DNA of 64,000 bases, taken from an uncultured Balneola sp. (GTDB taxonomy: Bacteria; Bacteroidota; Rhodothermia; Balneolales; Balneolaceae). Shown one piece after another: positions 57,546 through 64,000 of this stretch. Under the pieces are notes generated by a model. The model was not told the DNA's origin, made no database searches, and saw only the letters and a program-made list of their open reading frames with translations. A program made the position numbers and the translations under genes. Positions within the stretch are counted from its first letter, which is position 1. The number at the start of each line of letters is the position of its first letter. The stretch spans positions 124,001 to 188,000 of the forward strand of contig CAJXQC010000002.1 in the NCBI GenBank assembly GCA_913058495.1, written 5' to 3'.

Positions 57546-58572
57546 CAAGAATGAAATAACTTCTTTAATGACCGCTAAGAATATCCTTAAAATGGCTTGT
57601 TTAAGTGGAGCTGCTTTGGTTTTCGCTTCATGCCGGGGACAGATTTCTGAAAAACCTCCGATCCATCCTAACATGAACATGGATCAGCAACCCAGAATGG
57701 AAGCTCAGGAAGTAAACAAGTTTTTTGAAGACAACCGCTCTATGCGTCAACCTGTGGAAGGAACCATAGCTCGTGGATTGTTAAAATCTGATGTTGCCTA
57801 CTACGAAGGTACAGATGCAAACGGAGAATGGATCGCCGACATCCCTGTTGAAGTTACTACAGAATTGCTTTACAGAGGTCAAGAGCGTTACGATGTATAC
57901 TGTTCAGTTTGTCACGGTGGAACCGGTGCAGGTGATGGAATTATCATGACCGGAAATTACGGTTATGTTCCGGCTCCTACTTACCATCAAGATCGTTTAA
58001 GAGAAGCTCCGGATGGAGAAATCTATTCTGCTATCTATAATGGTGTTAGAACGATGCCTTCTTACGCAACTCAAATTAAAGTTGAAGACCGATGGGCAAT
58101 TGTAGCTTACATAAGAGCGCTTCAGGCTAGTCAAAATGTTAGCGAAGACGAGATCAACCAATATGATGTTGATGTAAACGAACTACAAAGCGAATATAAA
58201 GCTGAACAAGAGCGTTTAGCTGCTCTTGCCGAAGCTCGCAAACCTGAAAAAGAAGCTGAAGCTTCTGTTCAAATGGGTGAGCAATTAGTTGGACAATATG
58301 CATGTGGAACCTGCCATAATGAAGATGGTTCTGATGGCGGAATCGGCCCAACCTGGAAAGGATTATTTGGAAGTACAGCTCAGGGTATTGATGCAGATGG
58401 AAATACGATCTCTATTACAAAAGATGAGACGTACATACGTGAGTCCATTGTTGCTCCCGGAGCAAAAAAGACACAAGGATACGAAACAGGCGTTATGCAG
58501 CCTTACGATTACTTGTCCGACACAGAAATTGAGTCACTGGTTCTATACATAAAATCACTGAGTGATAACTAA
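57538..58572 (+). CDS. actE: Alternative complex III subunit ActE, diheme lipoprotein cytochrome with extra C-terminal cytochrome domain
   Basis: 344 residues. Lipobox FASC (Cys32). First heme site CSVCH (122-126) in the standard ActE domain, and a second CGTCH (256-260). The C-terminal domain (about residues 245-344) closely matches the cytochrome domain fused to CoxB in the same operon. Both carry GEQLV...CxTCH, the IGP-KGL stretch, YxRESIxxPGAK and MxPY. Typical ActE is monoheme, so the second module is an extension. Spacing with actF is 22 bases. It passes electrons from ActA or ActB toward the oxidase. Confidence 0.92.
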   Translation: MTNKNEITSLMTAKNILKMACLSGAALVFASCRGQISEKPPIHPNMNMDQQPRMEAQEVNKFFEDNRSMRQPVEGTIARGLLKSDVAYYEGTDANGEWIADIPVEVTTELLYRGQERYDVYCSVCHGGTGAGDGIIMTGNYGYVPAPTYHQDRLREAPDGEIYSAIYNGVRTMPSYATQIKVEDRWAIVAYIRALQASQNVSEDEINQYDVDVNELQSEYKAEQERLAALAEARKPEKEAEASVQMGEQLVGQYACGTCHNEDGSDGGIGPTWKGLFGSTAQGIDADGNTISITKDETYIRESIVAPGAKKTQGYETGVMQPYDYLSDTEIESLVLYIKSLSDN

Positions 58573-58594
58573 GAAAATAGCTTAATACATTACA

Positions 58595-59815
58595 ATGAGT
58601 CATAAGCCAACTATTACAGATTCTCTCGAATTCCCGCAAAACAGCATGATACCTCGTGCTGCTTTTGGACTTGGATTTGCAGGATTGATCGCCAGTTTTA
58701 TCGGTTATTTCTTACAACCCGATCAGTTTTTCTTTTCTTATATCGTAAGCTTTACCTTTTTTGCAGGCATTTCCCTTTCAGCATTGATCACTGTGATGCT
58801 GCATCATATTACAAAAGCCAGTTGGGGAACCGTATTTAAACGCTTTTTTGAAGTATTTTCTTCCAATATCTGGGTTTGGGCTATTTTCTTTATTCCTGTT
58901 CTTTTAGGAATGCAGACTCTTTATCACTGGACAGATCCTGCACTTTTTGACAAAGCAAGTGCGGAGTTCGATAAAATAGTCTACGGTAAATCAGCTTATT
59001 TAAATCAGACTTTCTTCATCGTTCGTCAGGTTATCTACTTTGCGATATGGGGATGGTTAGGTCATAAATTATACAAAGCTTCAGTTGAGATGGATAAAAC
59101 CAGCGATTGGGGCATTACCAGCTTAATGAGAAAGATCAGTGCTCCCGGAATTCCAATATTTGCTCTTTCTGTTGCATTTGCAAGCTTCGATTGGTTGATG
59201 TCGCTTGATCCACACTGGTTCTCAACGATGTTTGGCGTGTATTTCTTTGCGATCAACTTCCAGGCTTTCTGGCCGGTAATGATCTTGTTGGTTTTCTTCC
59301 TTCAGAGACAAGGAATTTTGAAAGACACTATCAAGCAAGTACATATCTACGATCTTGGTGCATGGTTCTTTGCTTTCACTGTATTTTATGCATACATCGC
59401 TTTCAGTCAGTTCCTATTGATCTATTATGCTAACCTTCCGGAAGAAACTCTTTGGTTTTACAACAGACTGGAAGGCGGATTTGAATACATCGCTTACGGA
59501 TTATTGATATTCCGTTTTGCACTACCATTTTTACTTCTCATCAACAGAGAAGCCAAGCGCAGCCGTTTCATGTTAGGATTAGTATCCGTAATTGTTCTGG
59601 TTATGCACTTTTTAGAAATTTACTGGATCTCAATGCCGGCTAACCATGCAGGAGATGCTCATGGTCTTCATTTCAGCTGGATTGATATCGCTACCTTTTT
59701 AGGTTTAGGTGGAATGTTCTTTGGTTTGTTCTTCAACAAGTTCAAAAAAGAGAGCATGATCCCTCAAAACGATCCTAAAATGGACGAATGTTTATCAAAA
59801 TCTTATCATCATTAA
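58595..59815 (+). CDS. actF: Alternative complex III subunit ActF
   Basis: 406 residues with about ten hydrophobic helices and a hydrophilic C-terminus (NKFKKESMIPQNDPKMDE). The family features are an N-terminal AAFGLGFAGLIASFIGYFLQPDQFFFSY, central helices with FASFDWLMSLDPHWFSTMFGVYFFAINFQAF, and late helices ending WIDIATFLGLGGMFFGLFFNKF. It partners ActC as an NrfD-related membrane subunit. It sits ten bases before the next gene, so it is co-transcribed. Confidence 0.95.
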   Translation: MSHKPTITDSLEFPQNSMIPRAAFGLGFAGLIASFIGYFLQPDQFFFSYIVSFTFFAGISLSALITVMLHHITKASWGTVFKRFFEVFSSNIWVWAIFFIPVLLGMQTLYHWTDPALFDKASAEFDKIVYGKSAYLNQTFFIVRQVIYFAIWGWLGHKLYKASVEMDKTSDWGITSLMRKISAPGIPIFALSVAFASFDWLMSLDPHWFSTMFGVYFFAINFQAFWPVMILLVFFLQRQGILKDTIKQVHIYDLGAWFFAFTVFYAYIAFSQFLLIYYANLPEETLWFYNRLEGGFEYIAYGLLIFRFALPFLLLINREAKRSRFMLGLVSVIVLVMHFLEIYWISMPANHAGDAHGLHFSWIDIATFLGLGGMFFGLFFNKFKKESMIPQNDPKMDECLSKSYHH

Positions 59816-59825
59816 TTGCTGATCT

Positions 59826-60365
59826 ATGTCGACTAAGCACAGCGCAGAATTTAAAGCACAAACAGCTCTGGAAGCGATCTCACTTCCTGTAGGCGAACTG
59901 GACGCTTTCGCAAAAAAGAAAGGCGTTTCAAAAGATGAAGTTATTGAATGGGTAGCTGCTCTTAAAAAGAACTCAGCTTCTCTTTTCGCTGAAGGATCAG
60001 AGGCTCACGGTGGTCACCATCACGCATCCGGAGAAAATGTAAATCTTGAAACAGAAGATGAGCTCCTTATTGCTGCGGTTTCTCACGGAGTTAACGATGA
60101 TAACCTGAATTATAATAAGCTTTTCTTCTGGACCACTTTTGGAACCGGTCTGGTAATTGTAATTATTTACGGATTGATACAGTTTGCTCAGGCCAGCTGG
60201 TTTGATGCCCAAAACGAAGCTTCTGTAAATAGTCAGTATTCCGAAATAAAAGAATTGAAAGCTAAGGATGCGGAAACGCTGAATAGCTATGGTGTTGTTG
60301 ATCTGGAAAACGGAACATACAGAATACCAATTGATCAGGCTATTAATAAGATAGCTGAAAATTAA
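59826..60365 (+). CDS. Single-pass membrane protein with IS3 OrfA-like N-terminal helix-turn-helix
   Basis: 179 residues. The first about 57 residues (KHSAEFKAQTALEAI, then GVSKDEVIEWVAALKKNSASLF) closely resemble the transposase_8/IS3-family OrfA DNA-binding HTH. A histidine-rich linker (HGGHHH, residues 61-66) and a polar segment follow. One transmembrane helix (about 98-120) and a C-terminal extracytoplasmic tail (about 124-179) complete it. It lies ten bases after actF and five before the sco-type gene, so it is part of the operon. No transposase catalytic domain is present. It may be a small accessory subunit or assembly factor of the ACIII/oxidase that recruited an HTH. The resemblance could also be chance. 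I do not recognise a named family. Confidence 0.75.
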   Translation: MSTKHSAEFKAQTALEAISLPVGELDAFAKKKGVSKDEVIEWVAALKKNSASLFAEGSEAHGGHHHASGENVNLETEDELLIAAVSHGVNDDNLNYNKLFFWTTFGTGLVIVIIYGLIQFAQASWFDAQNEASVNSQYSEIKELKAKDAETLNSYGVVDLENGTYRIPIDQAINKIAEN

Positions 60366-60369
60366 TTTT

Positions 60370-61206
60370 ATGAGACGCTTTGCACTGTTAGCATTTATTT
60401 TGTTTGCAGTGCTTCAACTTCCATTTCGAAGTTTTGCCCAAAGTAGTAATACGGGTACTTCGCAAGCGCTGCAAGACGTAGGCATCGAGGAAAAACTCGG
60501 AGATATTATTCCTCTTGATGCAAAATTTTCCACCGTTGAAGGTGACAGCATCCGTTTAGGCGATTTACTCGAAGAAGGTAAACCTGTAATTCTGAATCCT
60601 CTTTATTATGAATGCCCGATGCTTTGTGGTTTAGTTGTTGATGGTGTAATTGATGTAGTCGATGAACTGGCCTGGAAGCCCGGAAAAGATTATCTGGTTA
60701 TATCCTTCAGTATTGACCCATTGGAAGATCACAACATGGCGAAAGAATATCGTAGTAAGTATATCAACAAACTTACTAATACAAATGCTGAAGAAGGCTG
60801 GTACTTTTTAACCGGTAAACAACCTCAGATCGACAAAGTAATTGATGCTGTAGGCTTCAAATACAACGAAGTTCAGAGAACAGGAGAATATGCGCATAGT
60901 GCAGCTATTATTATGCTGAGCCCTGATGGAAAGATCACTCGCTATCTTTACGGCATTAAATACAATGAATTTGATACACGAAATGCTTTGTTCGAATCAG
61001 CCGATGGAAAAATCGGTAGTGCTGTTGAAAAAATTCTAATGTACTGCTATCAATACGATCCTGATTCTAACAGCTATGTGCCGGTTGCCATGAATATTAT
61101 GAAGATTGGGGGCTTGGCTACTCTAATAATTCTCGGTATATTTCTCACCCTTTTTTGGGTACGGGAAAGACGTAAAAAACAATCACAAAACTTCGACTAT
61201 AACTAA
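60370..61206 (+). CDS. sco: SCO1/SenC-family copper chaperone
   Basis: 278 residues. Signal peptide (about residues 1-24). The thioredoxin-like fold has the copper motif CPMLC (Cys82, Cys86) in LYYECPMLCGLV, and the distal copper-ligand His in TGEYAHSAAIIML. A C-terminal membrane helix (about 242-265, IGGLATLIILGIFLTLFWV) anchors it. SCO delivers copper or reduces the CuA cysteines of CoxB, which it precedes. The stop TAA overlaps the coxB ATG by one base (TAATG). Confidence 0.93.
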   Translation: MRRFALLAFILFAVLQLPFRSFAQSSNTGTSQALQDVGIEEKLGDIIPLDAKFSTVEGDSIRLGDLLEEGKPVILNPLYYECPMLCGLVVDGVIDVVDELAWKPGKDYLVISFSIDPLEDHNMAKEYRSKYINKLTNTNAEEGWYFLTGKQPQIDKVIDAVGFKYNEVQRTGEYAHSAAIIMLSPDGKITRYLYGIKYNEFDTRNALFESADGKIGSAVEKILMYCYQYDPDSNSYVPVAMNIMKIGGLATLIILGIFLTLFWVRERRKKQSQNFDYN

Positions 61207-62144
61207 TGGACAGACTGTTCGAATTCATGCTTCCTGAGGCGAAATCGCCTACAGCCGACAGCACCGATGCCTTGTTTCATTTTATCAATGAAGTGAGTCT
61301 CATCTTCCTGATCGGGATCACTTTCGCTCTCATTTATTTTGCAATCAAATATCGCAGAAGATCTGAGGATGATGAAACCCCGGTTATCACTCATAACAAT
61401 ACACTCGAAATTACATGGTCCGTAGTTCCGTTACTTATCACTTTTGTGATCTTTGGATGGGGATACACCGGCTGGTTAAACCTAAAATCTGTTCCTGATA
61501 ATGCATATGAAATTCAGGTGAGCGGTTTTAAATGGGGCTGGAATGTAAAATATGACAATGGTGCTCAAACCCTTAATGAAATTCATGTTCCTGAAGGCAG
61601 ACCGGTAAAGATCGTTCTTCAATCTTCAGATGTACTACACTCTTTCTTTGTACCTGATTATCGTGTAAAGCATGATGTTGTTCCCGGACGCTATACCTAC
61701 GTTTGGTTTGAAGCTGAAGAAGTAGGTGAATCACAGGTTTTTTGTACAGAATATTGCGGAACAGGACACTCTGATATGCTTGCAAAAGTAATCGTACATA
61801 CCGAAGAAGATTTCCAAACCTGGCTTGAAAAGAATGGCGGAGGAGTTTCAGGAACGCCAGTTGAACAAGGAGAGCAATTGGTTCAGCTTCAGGGTTGTAC
61901 TACATGCCACTCTGACGACGGTTCAAGGCTGATCGGACCTTCTTTCAAAGGACTTTGGGAAAGCGAGGAAACTCTTTCAGATGGTTCTACAGTAACCGTG
62001 GATGAAAACTATCTGCGCGAATCAATTTTAAATCCCGGTGCTAAGATCGTAGAAAGCTACGATAACGTGATGACTCCTTATGAAGGAAGAATCTCTGACG
62101 AAGAAATCACCAATATCATCGAATATCTAAAAACGCTTAAGTGA
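61206..62144 (+). CDS. coxB: Cytochrome c oxidase subunit II with fused cytochrome c (caa3 type)
   Basis: 312 residues. Two N-terminal membrane helices (about 27-48 and 68-90) precede the CuA cupredoxin domain. Its ligands are His145 (LHSFFVP), Cys180, Glu182, Cys184, His188 and Met191 ([16 protein letters not shown]). The C-terminal cytochrome c module has CTTCH (231-235) and a likely axial Met in VMTPY. This is the caa3 arrangement. The module is nearly the same as the C-terminal domain of ActE in this operon. It passes electrons to CuA and on to CoxA. Confidence 0.96.
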   Translation: MDRLFEFMLPEAKSPTADSTDALFHFINEVSLIFLIGITFALIYFAIKYRRRSEDDETPVITHNNTLEITWSVVPLLITFVIFGWGYTGWLNLKSVPDNAYEIQVSGFKWGWNVKYDNGAQTLNEIHVPEGRPVKIVLQSSDVLHSFFVPDYRVKHDVVPGRYTYVWFEAEEVGESQVFCTEYCGTGHSDMLAKVIVHTEEDFQTWLEKNGGGVSGTPVEQGEQLVQLQGCTTCHSDDGSRLIGPSFKGLWESEETLSDGSTVTVDENYLRESILNPGAKIVESYDNVMTPYEGRISDEEITNIIEYLKTLK

Positions 62145-62145
62145 T

Positions 62146-63900
62146 ATGGCAACTGCTGAAGTATCAAATAAAAAAACTCTAAAAGTTCAGCGCTTTAAAC
62201 CATCTGATAATCCTTCTAACACCTATCTGACAGATGAAAAAGGTGTTTGGGCATGGATGACAACTGTAGATCATAAGAAGATCGGGATCATGTATTTGGT
62301 TTCCGTTGCTATTTTCTTTGCAGTTGGTGGAGCATTAGCGCTGTTACTCAGAACTGAATTGCTGACGCCTGCTAAAACCTTTATTGAGGCAGACACTTAC
62401 AATCAGTTATTTACCCTGCACGGAGCCATCATGGTATTCTTCGTGTTGGTTCCTTCTATTCCTGCGGCATTAGGTAACTTTATTATGCCAATGCAACTCG
62501 GAGCAAAGGACGTAGCCTTCCCGAAACTGAACCTTGCCAGTTTTTACATCTATGTAGCCGGTGCAATTTTTACTTTTATTGCTTTAGCTCAACATGGTTT
62601 AGACACGGGTTGGACATTCTACACTCCATATAGTACAGAATCTTCCAGTAGTGTGATCTGGGTAACCATGGGGGTGTTTATACTTGGTTTCTCCTCTATC
62701 CTGACGGGAACTAACTTTATTACTACCATCCATAAAATGAGAGCTCCGGGAATTACCTGGGGAAAACTTCCTTTGAATGTTTGGGCACTGTATGCTACTT
62801 CGATCATTCAGGTATTGGCAACTCCGGTACTTGCGATCACCGTTCTTCTTTTAACAATGGAAAGATGGTTAGGTTTTGGAATCTTTGATCCAGCTCTTGG
62901 TGGTGATCCGGTTCTGTTCCAGCATTTCTTCTGGTTCTACTCCCACCCTGCTGTATACATCATGATCGTGCCGGGATTCGGAATTATTTCAGAAGTGATC
63001 TCAACTTTTTCTAAGAAAACAGTATTCGGTTACTGGGCAATTGCACTTTCTTCTTTAGCAATTGCATTCATCGGTTTCCTTGTATGGGGACACCACATGT
63101 TTACTTCAGGGCAATCTGCAGTAGCTACTACAGTTTTCTCATTCCTGACTTTCTTGGTAGGTATTCCAACTGGTATTAAGATCTTTAACTGGATCGCGAC
63201 CTTATATAAAGGCTCCATTAAAATGGATACGCCTATGATCTATGTATTTATATTCCTGTTCTTATTCTCCATTGGTGGATTTACAGGAATTATGCTTGGT
63301 GCTCTTTCAGTAGATATTCACTTGCATGATACATACTACGTAGTTGCTCACTTCCACTATGTTATGATGGGTGGAACACTGATCGCACTGCTTGCAGGAT
63401 TGCATTTCTGGTGGCCAAAAATGACCGGAAAATTGTACAATGAAAAGCTTGCTAAAATCGCTTCAGTATTCATTTTTGTTGGCTTCAACGTGACTTTCCT
63501 TCCTCAGTTTGTGATGGGAGCTCAAGGAATGCCGAGAAGATATTACAACTATGTAGATCAGTTCACCGCTTTCCACCAAACTTCAACAATTGGTTCTTAC
63601 TTGTTGGGCGTTGGATTCCTGATCATCCTTTATTACCTGATGCATTCTTTATTCAAAGGAGCAAAATCTCCGGCAAACCCTTGGGGAAGCCGTGGATTGG
63701 AATGGCAGGCAACATCACCACCTGACTTCCACAACTTTGATCACACTCCGGTAGTAATTCATGGTCCTTACGACTACCACCAACCAATGGAAGAATTCCA
63801 ATTAGGATTAGCGGTAGACACCAATGGTCATGATTCCGGAACAGCTAAAGAAGTTGTTGATAAGGAACGCGATCAATGGAAAAACTACAGTTTAGGCTAA
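62146..63900 (+). CDS. coxA: Cytochrome c oxidase subunit I (A2-type caa3)
   Basis: 584 residues with about 12 helices. Heme and copper ligands are intact: His92 (LHGAIM) and His404 for heme a, His402 for heme a3, and His267, His316 and His317 for CuB. The D-channel glutamate of A1 oxidases is replaced by the FYSHPAVYI motif (Tyr265-Ser266, Ala269), which defines the A2 subtype known from Rhodothermus and Thermus-like caa3 oxidases. The linking Tyr271 is kept. It reduces oxygen and pumps protons. Confidence 0.96.
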   Translation: MATAEVSNKKTLKVQRFKPSDNPSNTYLTDEKGVWAWMTTVDHKKIGIMYLVSVAIFFAVGGALALLLRTELLTPAKTFIEADTYNQLFTLHGAIMVFFVLVPSIPAALGNFIMPMQLGAKDVAFPKLNLASFYIYVAGAIFTFIALAQHGLDTGWTFYTPYSTESSSSVIWVTMGVFILGFSSILTGTNFITTIHKMRAPGITWGKLPLNVWALYATSIIQVLATPVLAITVLLLTMERWLGFGIFDPALGGDPVLFQHFFWFYSHPAVYIMIVPGFGIISEVISTFSKKTVFGYWAIALSSLAIAFIGFLVWGHHMFTSGQSAVATTVFSFLTFLVGIPTGIKIFNWIATLYKGSIKMDTPMIYVFIFLFLFSIGGFTGIMLGALSVDIHLHDTYYVVAHFHYVMMGGTLIALLAGLHFWWPKMTGKLYNEKLAKIASVFIFVGFNVTFLPQFVMGAQGMPRRYYNYVDQFTAFHQTSTIGSYLLGVGFLIILYYLMHSLFKGAKSPANPWGSRGLEWQATSPPDFHNFDHTPVVIHGPYDYHQPMEEFQLGLAVDTNGHDSGTAKEVVDKERDQWKNYSLG

Positions 63901-63937
63901 AAAGAAATTAACTAATAAAACACACACGGAAATCTAA

Positions 63938-64000
63938 ATGTCAAATCATTCACAGGCACATCCTGCTCATCTTCAGCACCACTTTGTGGACTCTGATCAG
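63938..64000 (+). CDS. coxC: Cytochrome c oxidase subunit III, N-terminal fragment (cut by window end)
   Basis: Only 21 codons are inside the window, starting MSNHSQAHPAHLQHHFVDSDQ. The His-rich start followed by HHFVD and the position 37 bases after coxA agree with a subunit III gene. Identification rests on gene order and the short motif. Confidence 0.6.
   Translation, partial: MSNHSQAHPAHLQHHFVDSDQ

Noticed and set aside
59826-60365. Remnant of an IS3 insertion
   Set aside because: No inverted repeats, target-site duplication or catalytic OrfB frame flanks it, and the frame runs cleanly through the HTH-like part into a membrane domain within an operon.

Overview
The window reads as chromosomal DNA of a Bacteroidota-like bacterium, most probably Balneolota/Rhodothermota (Balneola/Gracilimonas-type). 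The evidence is proteins ending in the QNYPNPFNP-type type IX secretion sorting domain, a SusC/SusD pair, a GWxTD lipoprotein, a PorW/SprE-like lipoprotein, an alternative complex III (Act) operon, and a caa3 oxidase with the A2-type YSHPAV motif. No phage, insertion sequence, CRISPR array or rRNA is seen. One tRNA gene (initiator Met) is present. The taxonomic call is inference from gene content.

Layout. 1-2084: tail of a CHRD-domain secreted protein and a DUF4412 protein. 2140-5967: mnmA, an HNH nuclease, glutamate dehydrogenase and an anti-sigma-type ATPase. 5981-11494: a tight three-gene RND efflux operon (TolC, RND pump, adaptor; minus strand). 11591-21052: housekeeping genes (serS, an Lrp regulator, a sigma-54 activator with lptE and a small TPR-like gene, an MBL hydrolase, rpmE2, a ChlI-like AAA+ ATPase, pabB, pyrD). 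21055-26741: PorW/SprE-like lipoprotein, pyruvate kinase, GWxTD lipoprotein. 26871-37538: an envelope locus with a VCBS/ASPIC lipoprotein and a vanadium haloperoxidase on the plus strand, facing twin small lipoproteins and a susC-susD operon on the minus strand. 37551-37997: an unusually structured non-coding stretch, then the tRNA. 38187-43389: two class-III aminotransferases (rocD, lat) and purL, with REP-like palindromes between. 43729-49871: M1 peptidase, a 1245-residue secreted T9SS cargo, and two tiny genes. 49990-64000: respiratory block with a diheme cytochrome, a DUF420 protein, actABCDEF, a small membrane protein, SCO, coxB, coxA and the start of coxC.

How the genes work together. 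The right-hand block encodes a quinol-to-oxygen branch: ACIII (ActA-F) takes electrons from menaquinol and passes them through cytochrome domains to the caa3 oxidase, with SCO supplying copper to CuA. The second cytochrome domain of ActE closely resembles the one fused to CoxB. The outer-membrane/secretion theme (T9SS cargo, PorW/SprE-like protein, SusCD, LptE, GWxTD and the haloperoxidase locus) dominates the accessory part.

The most unusual items are: a membrane protein between actF and sco whose N-terminus looks like an IS3-family OrfA helix-turn-helix; the haloperoxidase/VCBS/SusCD/twin-lipoprotein locus; the duplicated cytochrome module; and the nested inverted repeats upstream of susC.
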